DNA of 64,000 nt, from contig JAQGMJ010000062.1 in the NCBI GenBank assembly GCA_028292405.1, positions 106,898 to 170,897 of the forward strand, written 5' to 3'. Below the pieces are notes generated by a model that saw nothing but the letters and a program-made list of their open reading frames with translations, did not search any database and had not been told where the DNA came from. Every line of letters starts with the position of its first letter. Position 1 is the stretch's first letter. A program made the position numbers and the translations under genes. The DNA comes from Betaproteobacteria bacterium (lineage in GTDB: Bacteria; Pseudomonadota; Gammaproteobacteria; Burkholderiales; JAEUOS01). Positions 23,004-32,000 of the stretch are shown piece after piece.

Positions 23004-24926
23004 ATGAACGAGACTCCGCGCGCGGTCATTCTCAACGTTGATGACAACGACGGCGCCCGCTACGCCAAGAGCCGGGTTTTGCGCCTGGCCGGCTTCGAGG
23101 TGCTCGACGCGCCCGACGGCGCCTCGGCGCTGGAACACGTCCGCACCGGCATGCCCGACCTGGTGCTGCTCGACGTCAAGCTGCCCGACATCAGCGGACT
23201 GGAGGTATGCAGGCGCATCAAGTCCGACCCGCAAACCTCCTCCGTGCTGGTGCTGCAGACCTCGGCCTCGGCCACCGCGCCCGCCGACAAGGTGCGCGCG
23301 CTCGACGGCGGCGCCGACAATTTCCTGGTGGCGCCGATCGAGCCGGCCGAACTGGTGGCCAACGTGCGCGCGCTGCTGCGCCTGCGTTATGTGGAAGACG
23401 CCTACCGCCGCGTCGAGACGGCGCTGAAGGAAAGCGAGGAACGCTTTCGCCAGATCGCCGAGAACATCACCGACGTGTTCTGGATCTACGGCTTCGGCGA
23501 GCAGCGCTTTCTTTACGTCAACGCCGCGTGCGAGCTGGTATGGGGGCGTTCGGCGGCGGATCTTTGCGCCGATCCGGCCAACTGGTTTTCCGCCATCCAT
23601 CCGGAAGACCGCGAGGCCGCCGAGCGCGCTTTTACAGGGCTGCCGCGCATCGGCGAATACGATATCGAATACCGCATCTCCACCGGCGGCGCCCAGGCGG
23701 CAAAGCGGGCGGCCTGGCGCTGGGTGCGCGACCGCGGCTTCATTGTCAAAAACGATGCCGGCGCCCCTTATCGCGCCGCGGGCATCGCCTCCGACATCAC
23801 CATCGCCAAGGCAGCGGCCGACTTCCTGCGCGAGTCCGACCGCCGCAAGGACGAGTTCCTCGCCACCCTGGCGCACGAATTGCGCAACCCGCTGGCGCCG
23901 ATCCGCAGCGCCATCGACATGCTGCAGATGGTGCAGCCGGCACCGGAAAAGCCGGTTGCGCAGGCGCACGCGATGATCGCGCGCCAGGTCGGACACCTGA
24001 CCCGGTTGGTCGACGACCTGCTCGACATCGCGCGCATCACCCGCGGCAAGGTGACGTTGCGCAGCGAAGAGGCGGACCTGAAGGCCGCCGTCACCGTGGC
24101 GCTGGAAACCATCCGCCCGCTGATCGACGAGCGCGGGCAGACGCTTACCGTGGCCTTGCCGGATACGCGGCCGATTGTCCACGGCGATTTCGTCCGGCTC
24201 TCGCAGGTGGTCGGCAACCTGCTGCACAACGCATCCAAATATAGCCCGCCGAAGGCCGCCATCGCGCTGACCCTGGTGATGCGCGGGGACACGGTGCAGG
24301 TATCGGTGCGCGACAACGGCATCGGCATCGCTGCCGGCCTGCTGGAAAAGGTGTTCGACCTGTTCGTCCAGGCCGGCTACTCGCCGGACTCGGCGCAGGA
24401 CGGGCTGGGCATCGGCCTGTCGCTGGTCAAGCGGCTGGTGGAGATGCACGGCGGGCGGGTCGAGGCCTTCAGCGCCGGCGCCGGGCGGGGCAGCGAGTTC
24501 CTGGTCACCCTGCCGCTGTTGCGCGAAGAGCTGGACGCGGTGGCGCCGCCGCGGATCCCCGCGCCGCCTGGGCAGGGCCGCGCCAAGCGTATCCTGGTGG
24601 TCGACGACAATGCCGACGCCGCCGATGCGATTGCCATGCTGCTGGGCAGCGGCGGCCACGAGGTGCATACCGCCTATGAAGCCGTGTCGGCGATCGAGGA
24701 GGTCAAGCGGTTCGCGCCCGAGGTGGTATTGCTCGACATCGGCTTGCCGGGAATGAACGGCTACGAGCTGGCGCGGGAATTGCGGGGAATTACGAGCAAT
24801 GTGCTGATGATCGCGCTGACCGGCTATGGCCAGGACCGCGACCGCAAGCAGGCGAAAGAAGCGGGGTTCGACCACCACCTGACCAAACCGGTCGATCTGG
24901 CTAATCTGAGTGCCTTGTTGGGCTGA
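23004..24926 (+). CDS. hybrid sensor kinase, REC-PAS-HisKA-HATPase-REC
   Basis: 640 residues from ATG 23004 (GGGGGG upstream). Order: receiver (residues 8-125, Asp57 in LVLLDVKLPD), PAS (about 140-265, RFRQIAENITDVFWIYG), HisKA with LAHELRNPLAPIRSA, HATPase (VVGNLLHNASKYS, DNGIGIA, GLGIGLSLVKRL) and a second receiver (VVLLDIGLPGMNGYELA) with conserved Lys in LTKPVD. No membrane segment. The N-terminal receiver can accept phosphate from the preceding hybrid kinase, so the two may form a relay. Confidence 0.93.
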   Translation: MNETPRAVILNVDDNDGARYAKSRVLRLAGFEVLDAPDGASALEHVRTGMPDLVLLDVKLPDISGLEVCRRIKSDPQTSSVLVLQTSASATAPADKVRALDGGADNFLVAPIEPAELVANVRALLRLRYVEDAYRRVETALKESEERFRQIAENITDVFWIYGFGEQRFLYVNAACELVWGRSAADLCADPANWFSAIHPEDREAAERAFTGLPRIGEYDIEYRISTGGAQAAKRAAWRWVRDRGFIVKNDAGAPYRAAGIASDITIAKAAADFLRESDRRKDEFLATLAHELRNPLAPIRSAIDMLQMVQPAPEKPVAQAHAMIARQVGHLTRLVDDLLDIARITRGKVTLRSEEADLKAAVTVALETIRPLIDERGQTLTVALPDTRPIVHGDFVRLSQVVGNLLHNASKYSPPKAAIALTLVMRGDTVQVSVRDNGIGIAAGLLEKVFDLFVQAGYSPDSAQDGLGIGLSLVKRLVEMHGGRVEAFSAGAGRGSEFLVTLPLLREELDAVAPPRIPAPPGQGRAKRILVVDDNADAADAIAMLLGSGGHEVHTAYEAVSAIEEVKRFAPEVVLLDIGLPGMNGYELARELRGITSNVLMIALTGYGQDRDRKQAKEAGFDHHLTKPVDLANLSALLG

Positions 24927-24969
24927 TCACGGCGCAAAAGAAAAACGGCTGCCGCAAACGGAGAGAGAG

Positions 24970-25416
24970 ATGGAACTGGAAACCAAACCAATGGGCCACG
25001 CGATGAGTAAAGCAAACGATGCCGACACCGCCGGTTCGTCCGCGTCGCGCTGCATCCTGATCGTCGACGACAATCAGGATGCGGCCGACAGCCTGAGCGC
25101 ATTGCTCGGCCTGATGGGCAACGAAGTCCATGTCGCCTACGATGGCCTGCAGGCGCTCGAGATGGCCACGGCGCTGGAACCCGATATCGTGCTGATGGAC
25201 ATCGGCCTGCCCAAACTCAATGGCTACGATGCGGCACGGCAGATGCGCGGCATCGCCGCGCTGCGCACCACCACGCTGGTGGCGCTCACCGGCTGGGGGC
25301 AGGGCGAGGACAAGCGACGCTCCCAGGAGGCCGGCTTTGATCATCACCTGGTCAAGCCGGTCGGACTGGACGATCTGCAGGCTGTGCTGGACCGCGCGCA
25401 GCGGCCGGCTTGCTAG
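24970..25416 (+). CDS. single-domain response regulator
   Basis: 148 residues: polar N-terminus of about 26 residues, then one receiver (CILIVDDNQDAADSLSALLG, Asp77 in IVLMDIGLPKLNG, LTGWGQ, HHLVKPVG). It is closely similar in motif to the C-terminal receiver of the gene before it (AADA/DAAD start, DIGLP, FDHHLxKPV), suggesting it arose by duplication of that domain. It ends the stressosome-kinase series and lacks an output domain. Confidence 0.9.
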   Translation: MELETKPMGHAMSKANDADTAGSSASRCILIVDDNQDAADSLSALLGLMGNEVHVAYDGLQALEMATALEPDIVLMDIGLPKLNGYDAARQMRGIAALRTTTLVALTGWGQGEDKRRSQEAGFDHHLVKPVGLDDLQAVLDRAQRPAC

Positions 25417-25419
25417 CCG

Positions 25420-25635
25420 CTAGGGCATCGAGGTGACCGGCGGCGGCGAAGTGGGAATGTGGCCGGGTTCACCGGGCTGGTCGCCCGGCGGATATTGCGG
25501 CACGGGCTGGGTTACCGGTTCCTGCACCTTGGGATGCTCTTGCGCGGGGAAGCTTTCTCCCGGACGCTTGCGGTCGGGACGGTCGATGTCGGGGATTTCC
25601 GGGGCGGTGGCGGCGTAGGGTCGAATCAGGGTCAT
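25420..25635 (-). CDS. short Pro-rich hypothetical protein
   Basis: 71 residues, rich in Pro, Glu, Asp and Gln (VPQYPPGDQPGEPGHIPTSP), with no hydrophobic segment or Cys, probably disordered. No clear ribosome site precedes ATG 25635, but a sigma-54-type promoter lies about 51-64 bp upstream in the right orientation, which raises my belief that it is a gene. It is convergent with the receiver gene, 3 bp apart. Confidence 0.55.
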   Translation of the reverse strand: MTLIRPYAATAPEIPDIDRPDRKRPGESFPAQEHPKVQEPVTQPVPQYPPGDQPGEPGHIPTSPPPVTSMP

Positions 25636-25685
25636 GGTCGCACGGCGCGGACAGGCCGCGTCCTTCTGGTTGTGTATGGTGCGGC

Positions 25686-25699
25686 GCAGGTTTCATGCC
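25686..25699 (-). promoter_or_regulatory. sigma-54 promoter for the Pro-rich gene
   Basis: Minus strand GGCATGAAACCTGC: GGCA, G and TGC match, spacing GG-N10-GC correct. Leader about 39 nt. It is divergent from 25863-25876, and TTCTTACCG (25757-25765) lies between the two. Confidence 0.62.
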
Positions 25700-25862
25700 C
25701 GGAACAGGGATGACCGAAGCGGGTTCGGGCGGCGGCAAAATGCCGGGGCGCTGAAGTTCTTACCGGTTCGATCGGCAAAGCCTGCATGGCCATATCGCGG
25801 CATGGCGGCAGAAAGGGCACGTTCGGCCCAGTTTCGAGCCGGATAGGGGCTTTCGCGGCGCT

Positions 25863-25876
25863 GGCATAAATCTCGC
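25863..25876 (+). promoter_or_regulatory. sigma-54 promoter for the 63-aa gene
   Basis: TGGCATAAATCTCGCATTT: TGGCA at -24, GCATTT at -12 and correct spacing, three differences from the full consensus. Leader about 28 nt. Confidence 0.6.
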
Positions 25877-25915
25877 ATTTGGCACTGCGGCCTTTACGCA
25901 ACCGGAACGTCAGCA

Positions 25916-26107
25916 ATGCAAAACTCCTACGAATCCTTCATCGAAAATTGCCTGTATGCAGGCGCCGCGGCCGAAGCATCGCGGTCGCTGGATGAGGTCA
26001 CGCGCCCCGCTGACGCCGCCATCCAGCCGGTTCAGGGGCTGCTCGACCGCCTGCAGCAGGCGCAGAGCGCCTTTTCCGACTCGCTGGAACGATACATCGA
26101 GTTGTAA
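25916..26107 (+). CDS. 63-aa hypothetical protein
   Basis: Acidic helical protein (MQNSYESFIENCLYAGAAAE, ending LQQAQSAFSDSLERYIEL) with regular hydrophobic spacing suggesting a two-helix hairpin. No family is recognised. It has a weak ribosome site but a well-placed sigma-54-type promoter and ordinary codon use for this genome. It could be a small regulator or adaptor of the neighbouring kinases; that is a guess from position only. Confidence 0.5.
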   Translation: MQNSYESFIENCLYAGAAAEASRSLDEVTRPADAAIQPVQGLLDRLQQAQSAFSDSLERYIEL

Positions 26108-26260
26108 CGCGCCACCGGGTCGTCGTACCGGCGGCGGGTATCGGTAGGCTAGAATCAAGCGCCGGCCGGCAGCAGCCGCCGGCCCACGGGAGGGAGCACG
26201 AATGTTTCGCCGGGTGATCTGTTCCATATCGTTTCCCTGCGGCGCCGACGGGTTGTGGTG

Positions 26261-27598
26261 ATGGACGGCTCGCGCCAGATCGGCCAGCATCTCGACGCCC
26301 TTGCCGGCCGCATAGAGAGCCGCAGCAGCGTGATTCTCGAGGCCTGGCGCCGCGCGGTGGAAGGCGACTCGCGCCTGACCAGCATCTCCAGTGTCTCGCG
26401 CGCGCAGTTCTACGACCACATTCCGTCGGTGTTGGCCTCCTTCGTGCGCACCCTGCGCGCGCATGGCGAGTCGGCGGAGTCGCGTGCCGCCGCGCGCCAG
26501 AAGGAAAGCGCCAGCGAACATGGCCTGGTGCGCTGGCAGCAGGGCTTCGGCCTGTACGAGGTGATGCTCGAATGGCGCCATTTGCACCTGGCCCTGCTCG
26601 ACGAATTCGAGCGCGAAGCGGGCAACCATCCCGAACTCGACGAAGGCGCCATGCTGTTCGCGCGCCGCGCCTTGGGCGAGTTGTGCAACGACGGCGTGTG
26701 CGAAAGCGCCGACCAGTATGTACGCCTGCAGCAGGTGGACGCGGCAGGCCGGGTCGACGACCTGGAGCAGGCGCTGGCGCGCCTGGACGAACTGGAGCGG
26801 GCGCGTTCCGAAGTCTGGCGCGAGGCTGCGCACGATTTGCGCGGCAATCTCGGCGTGGTGAAGAACGCCACCGAGCTGCTGAATTTTCCCGAGGTGCCGG
26901 AACCCACCCGGCTGAAGTCCCTGGACATCCTGCAAAAGAGCGTGACCTCGCTGCAGGCGCTGCTCAGCGACATGACCAGCCTGGCGCGCCTGGAGGCCGG
27001 CCGGGAGATGCGCAGCCTGGAGAGCTTCGACGCCGCCGACCTGCTGCTGCAGGTGAGCGCCGATTTCCAGGCGATGGCCGACAAGCATGGCCTGTTCCTC
27101 AAGACCGGCGGCCCCGCCAGCCTGCCGGTGCAGGGCGACGCGGTGAAGGTGCGGCGCATCGCGCAAAACCTGGTGATGAACGCGCTGCAATACACCGGGC
27201 GCGGCGGCGTCAACCTGACCTGGGGCGAAGACGTGGCCGAGCGCTGGTTCCTTTGCGTGCAGGACAGCGGTCCCGGCCTGCAGCATGGCCGGGTGGTGCC
27301 GCTGGCCCACGAGATCAAGCAGGCGACCGACGAAGTGCGCGACATGGAACGCCTGGCCCAACTGGACGACCGGGCGGCGCAGCCGCAGGTGCGCATGCCG
27401 CCGCCGATGGTTTCCGGGGTTGCCTCCCGGGGTGAAACCGACGGTGCGGTGCATTCCGGCCGGCCCGCCGGCGAGGGCATCGGCCTGTCGATCATCAAGC
27501 GCTTGTGCGAACTGCTGGAGGCGAGCATCGAATTGCAGACGGCGCCGGGCCAGGGCAGCACCTTTCGCATCAGCCTGCCGCGTGCCTATGCAAGCTGA
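26261..27598 (+). CDS. histidine kinase with RsbRD-type N-terminal domain
   Basis: 445 residues from ATG 26261 (GTG 26255 and 26258 also in frame). Residues about 10-165 match the helical RsbRD_N/RsbR-type sensor (IESRSSVILEAWRRAVEGDS, LVRWQQGFGLYEVMLEWRHL). Then come HisKA (WREAAHDLRGNLGVVKNATE) and HATPase (RRIAQNLVMNALQYTGRGG, DSGPGLQ, GEGIGLSIIKRL). HisKA reads AAHDLRGN in place of HELRTP, a HWE-unlike variant also seen in some cytosolic kinases. An insertion of about 60 residues separates the G1 and G2 boxes. The stressosome-type sensor domain on a kinase fits the operon upstream. Confidence 0.85.
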   Translation: MDGSRQIGQHLDALAGRIESRSSVILEAWRRAVEGDSRLTSISSVSRAQFYDHIPSVLASFVRTLRAHGESAESRAAARQKESASEHGLVRWQQGFGLYEVMLEWRHLHLALLDEFEREAGNHPELDEGAMLFARRALGELCNDGVCESADQYVRLQQVDAAGRVDDLEQALARLDELERARSEVWREAAHDLRGNLGVVKNATELLNFPEVPEPTRLKSLDILQKSVTSLQALLSDMTSLARLEAGREMRSLESFDAADLLLQVSADFQAMADKHGLFLKTGGPASLPVQGDAVKVRRIAQNLVMNALQYTGRGGVNLTWGEDVAERWFLCVQDSGPGLQHGRVVPLAHEIKQATDEVRDMERLAQLDDRAAQPQVRMPPPMVSGVASRGETDGAVHSGRPAGEGIGLSIIKRLCELLEASIELQTAPGQGSTFRISLPRAYAS

Positions 27599-27622
27599 AA
27601 TCCGTACGACCGCCGTGGCGGG

Positions 27623-28396
27623 ATGGCGATGAGCGCGGGCATTGGCGCTCCCGATTCGCCGGATGCCGACGCCGGGCTGCGCCGCCAGCAGCGGGCCTCG
27701 GCCATTTTGATCGGTGCGGCGGCGCACGATATACGTACGCCCCTCAACACCATGGCCGGCTGGCTGCAGGTGTTGCAGGCCGGCCAGGACCTGCCGGCAG
27801 CCACCCGCGAGCGCGCTTTCAAGGGGCTGATGTCGGCCGTTGCGCAACAGGCGGCGCTGGCCGACGGCTTGTCGCAGATGGCGGCGATCAATGCAGACGA
27901 GACCGCCCTGGAGATCGGCAATACCGATATGGGCCAGGCCCTGGCGGCGGCGCTGAAAACGCTGGAGGCGGAGGCAGGCGCCAAACAGGTGGAGCTCGAT
28001 TGCGCCGACGCCGGCCAGCCGGTGATCCTGGTCTCCGATGGCGCGATGGCGGCGGCGCTGTTGCGGCATTGCCTGGCCGGCGCGCTCAAATTCGCTGCGA
28101 AGAACAGCCGCCTGTCGGTTGCCTGCAGTGCGCAACAGGAAGGCCCGCCCGGCGGCTGCGAGGTGCGCGTCGACCTCGAAAAGTCCTTGCTGCCGGCCCC
28201 GGGCATCGCCGCCATCCTGCAATACACCCGGGGAGCCGACGAGGCCAAGCCCGGCGGCGCGGGCGCGGCTTTCGCTTTCGCCGTGGCGCAGGGTATCGCG
28301 CAATTTCTCGGCGGCTCGATGCGGGTCGAGGTGGGGGGAGAAGCGATAGGGGCGGCGGGGGTCCGCTTCATTCTGCGCCTGCCCTCGCGCGCGTAG
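27623..28396 (+). CDS. histidine-kinase-like protein with degenerate ATPase domain
   Basis: 257 residues (ATG 27623; ATG 27629 possible). The HisKA part is intact (GAAAHDIRTPLNTMAGWLQV), but the C-terminal half, which has the length of a HATPase domain, lacks a recognisable N box (LLRHCLAGALKFAAKNS has no Asn-x-x-x-Asn), lacks DxGxG, and keeps only a remnant GAGAAFAFAVAQGIAQFLGG of the last box. It may be an inactive kinase used as a phospho-acceptor or dimer partner of the gene 24 bp upstream. Confidence 0.78.
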   Translation: MAMSAGIGAPDSPDADAGLRRQQRASAILIGAAAHDIRTPLNTMAGWLQVLQAGQDLPAATRERAFKGLMSAVAQQAALADGLSQMAAINADETALEIGNTDMGQALAAALKTLEAEAGAKQVELDCADAGQPVILVSDGAMAAALLRHCLAGALKFAAKNSRLSVACSAQQEGPPGGCEVRVDLEKSLLPAPGIAAILQYTRGADEAKPGGAGAAFAFAVAQGIAQFLGGSMRVEVGGEAIGAAGVRFILRLPSRA

Positions 28397-29013
28397 GGAT
28401 CGCGCGCAGAAAATTCCGTTTGCCCCAATCGGCGGTACCGGCGGCATGCGTATTTGCCGCCGGCAGGCTCCTGGCCGGGCGGCGCAGTCGCCATGCGGAC
28501 TGTTACCGCGCGGCGCGGACCGGCGAAGTATGCAGAAAGACCAAGCCTCGTTTTTCCGTTGCAGGTCATGATCCTGGCATGTTGCTCGGATTTCAGTCCG
28601 GCGGCCAGGGGCGGGCGGCGGATCGCGTTCGAGCAACAAGCTAGTGAATTTTTGGTAATTTTTGCCGTCCTGCTTGTTTGCTATAGTGAGAATGGCGTGG
28701 TCTGCATTGTTTTGCTCGCAATTGAAGCTGGTTGGGTGTTTGCCCGGCTTGACCAGGTAAAACAGGGCTGAAAGCGCGATTGCCCGGTTGCCGGGACGGT
28801 TTGGCTTGATTTCCGGCTGTCTCCGGGCCTGACAAGCAGTGGCTGGCTTTGGTTTTTGCCGGTGCGCCGCGACCGGGTATGGCGCGACTGGCCTTGCTTT
28901 GTTCCATGCGATTCCCCGCTACCCCGCGCGATCGTGTAATGTTGCTTGTTTTTGCGAGCTTTGCCGATGTTTCTGCTGTCGAGCGACTTTGCTGTTCCGG
29001 ATGGAAGTAAGCC
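28397..29013 (+). other. 617-bp intergenic region upstream of the first RND operon
   Basis: No convincing gene on either strand. The clearest element is TGCTATAGT (28679-28687), an extended -10 sequence, about 330 bp before the RND start. TGTAAT near 28936 could be a closer -10. The sequence is less GC-biased and T-richer than the flanks. No palindrome large enough to call an operator was seen. Confidence 0.5.
28679..28687 (+). promoter_or_regulatory. extended -10 promoter candidate
   Basis: TG-C-TATAGT matches the extended -10 form; the same TTGCTATAGTG string recurs at 46874-46883 before another gene. No clear -35. It would give a long leader for the RND operon. Confidence 0.4.
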
Positions 29014-32000
29014 ATGAACATGGTCCAGCTGGCCTTGCGTCGCCCCTATACGTTCATCGTGATGGCGATGTTGATTGTTCTCGCAACGCCGTTTGCGCTG
29101 ATGAACATGGCGACCGACATCTTCCCGGAAATCAATATTCCGGTCGTCTCGATCATCTGGAATTACAACGGCCTGCCGGCCCAGGAGATGGGCCAGCGCA
29201 TCGCCGGATCGAGCGAGCGCGGCCTGACCACCACGGTGTCCGACATCGAGCACATCGAGTCGACCTCGCTTTCCGGCATCACGGTGATCAAGGTGTTTTT
29301 CCAGCCGACGGCGAACATCCAGACCGCCATCGCGCAGACTGTGGCTTCGATGCAGACCCAGGTGCGCCAGTTGCCGCCGGGCATCACGCCGCCGCTGGTG
29401 ATCAAGTATTCGGCCTCCTCGATCCCGGTGATCCAGCTCGCGCTCTCCAGCCCGACGCTGCCGGAAAACGCGGTGTTCGACGCCGCCGTCAACCAGTTGC
29501 GCCCGCAGCTCATCACCATCCCCGGCGTGGCGATTCCCTTTCCCTACGGCGGCAAGATCCGCCTGATTTCGGTGGACCTCGATCCGCAGGCGCTGCAGGC
29601 GCGCGGCCTGGCGCCGGCCGACGTGGTCAACGCGGTGAACACGCAGAACCTGATCCTGCCCTCGGGCACGGCGAAGTTCGGCATGACCGAGTACAACATC
29701 AAGATGAACGGCTCGCCGGACGTGCTGGGCGGCCTGAACGACCTGCCGGTGCGCACCTCCGGCAGCGCCACCACCTACCTGAAGGACGTGGCGCAGGTGC
29801 GCGACGGTTTCTCGCCGCAGACCAACATCGTGCGCCAGGACGGGGCGCGCGGCGTTCTGCTGTCGATCCTGAAAAACGGCGGCGCCTCCACCGTCGACAT
29901 CGTCAAGAACCTGCGCGCGTTGCTGCCGCGCGCCACCCAGATCATGCCGGCCGACATCAAGGTGACGCCGCTGTTCGATCAGTCGGTATTCGTCGTCGCG
30001 GCGATCCAGGGCGTGGTCATCGAGGCGTTGATCGCCGCCGGCCTCACCGCCGCCATGGTGCTGCTGTTCCTCGGTAATTGGCGCAGCACTTTGATCATCG
30101 CGCTGACCATTCCGCTGTCCATCCTCGCCGCCATCCTGGTGCTGAAGGCGCTGGGCGAGACGCTCAACCTGATGACGCTCGGCGGCCTGGCGCTCTCGGT
30201 GGGCATATTGGTCGACCAGGCGATCGTGACGATCGAAAACATCGAGCGGCACATCCACATGGGCAAGCCGCTGAACGACGCCATCGAGGTCGGCGCCGGC
30301 GAGATCGGCGTGGCGGCCTTTGTCTCCACCCTGTGCATCTGCATCGTGTTCGTGCCGATGTTCTTTCTTTCCGGCGTGGCGCGCTTTTTGTTCGTGCCGC
30401 TGGCCGAGGCGGTGGTGTTTGCGATGATCGCCTCCTACTTCCTCTCGCGTACCCTGGTGCCCACCCTGGTGATGTTGCTGATGAAGGGACAGGTACATGG
30501 CGAGGCGGCGCAGGGCAAACCCAGCCTGCTGCAGCGCCTGTACAAGAGCTTCGACCAGCAGTTCGAGCGGGTGCGCCGCGCCTATACGCTGACCTTGTCG
30601 TCGCTGCTGGCCAAGCGCAAGACCTTCGCCGGCATGTTCATTGGTTTCTGCCTGCTGTCCTGCTTGTTGTTCCCGGTGCTGGGCCGCGACTTCTTCCCCA
30701 GCGTCGATGCCGGCCAGATCCGCCTGCACTTCCGCACGCCCACCGGCACGCGGATCGAAGAGACCGCGCGGGTGGCCGACGCTGTGGAGAACTCGATCCG
30801 CGAACTGGTGGGCGGTGATGAGATCGGCACCATCCTCGACAACCTCGGCGTGCCCAATTCCGGCATCAACCTTTCCTACAGCAACGGCGGTACCTTCGGT
30901 TCGCTCGACGGCGAAATCCTGATTTCGCTCAACGAGGACCATCGGCCTACCGAGCGCATCGTGGTGATGCTGCGCAACGAATTGCCGAAGCGTTTCCCCG
31001 GCGTCGAGTTCTTTTTCCAGCCTGCCGACATCGTCACGCAGATTCTCAACTTCGGCCTGCCGGCGGCGATCGACGTGCAATTCACCGGCAACGCGATGGA
31101 GAAGAATGCGGCGCTGGCCGCCGAGCTGGTGAAGTCGATCCGCCAGATCCCCGGGGCGGTCGACGTGCATGTGCACCAGCGTCTGGACAACCCGGCCGTC
31201 GACCTGCAGATGGACCGCAGCCGCCTGCAGCAAGTCGGGCTGACCGCCGCCAATGTCGGGCAGAACGTGCTGGTGAGCCTGTCCGGCAGTTCGCAGACGG
31301 CGCCGGCCTTCTGGCTCAACCCGCAAAACGGCGTGGTCTACAACATCGCGGTGCAGACGCCGCAATACAACGTCAGTTCGCTCGATGCGCTGCTCAACAC
31401 GCCGGTGGGCATTCCGGTCGCCGGTGCCAATGCCACCGGCGGTGCGCCGCAGCTGCTCGGCAACCTGGTGGTGGCGCGGCCGAGCGTCAGCCAGGCCGTG
31501 GTCACGCACTACAACATCACGCCGTCGATCGACGCCTTTGTCAGCGTGCAGGGCACCGACCTGGCCAACGTGGCCAACCAGGTGCAGGAGAAGATCGATG
31601 CGATCAAGCCGAAGCTGCCGCGCGGCAGCCAGGTGGTGATGCGCGGCCAGGTGCAGACGATGCAGGCTTCCTTCATCGGCCTGCTGGTCGGCCTCGCCAT
31701 GGCCATCGTGCTGGTCTACCTGCTGATCGTGGTCAACTTCCAGTCGTGGATCGACGCGGCCATCATCATCGCCGCGCTGCCGGCGGCGCTGGCCGGCATT
31801 GCCTGGATGCTGTTCCTCACCGGCACCACGCTGTCGGTGCCGGCGCTCACCGGCGCCATCATGACCATGGGCGTGGCCACCGCCAACTCGATTTTGCTGG
31901 TGTCGTTTTCGCGCGAACGCAGCGAGGCCGGGGTGCCGCCGCTGGCCGCCGCGCTGGAAGGCGGCGCCACCCGCATCCGCCCGGTGCTGATGACCGCGCT

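Noticed and set aside
25469..25738. 89-codon minus-strand frame overlapping the Pro-rich gene
   Set aside because: It covers the same bases in another frame, lacks a ribosome site and is less consistent with the promoter position than the 71-codon frame.
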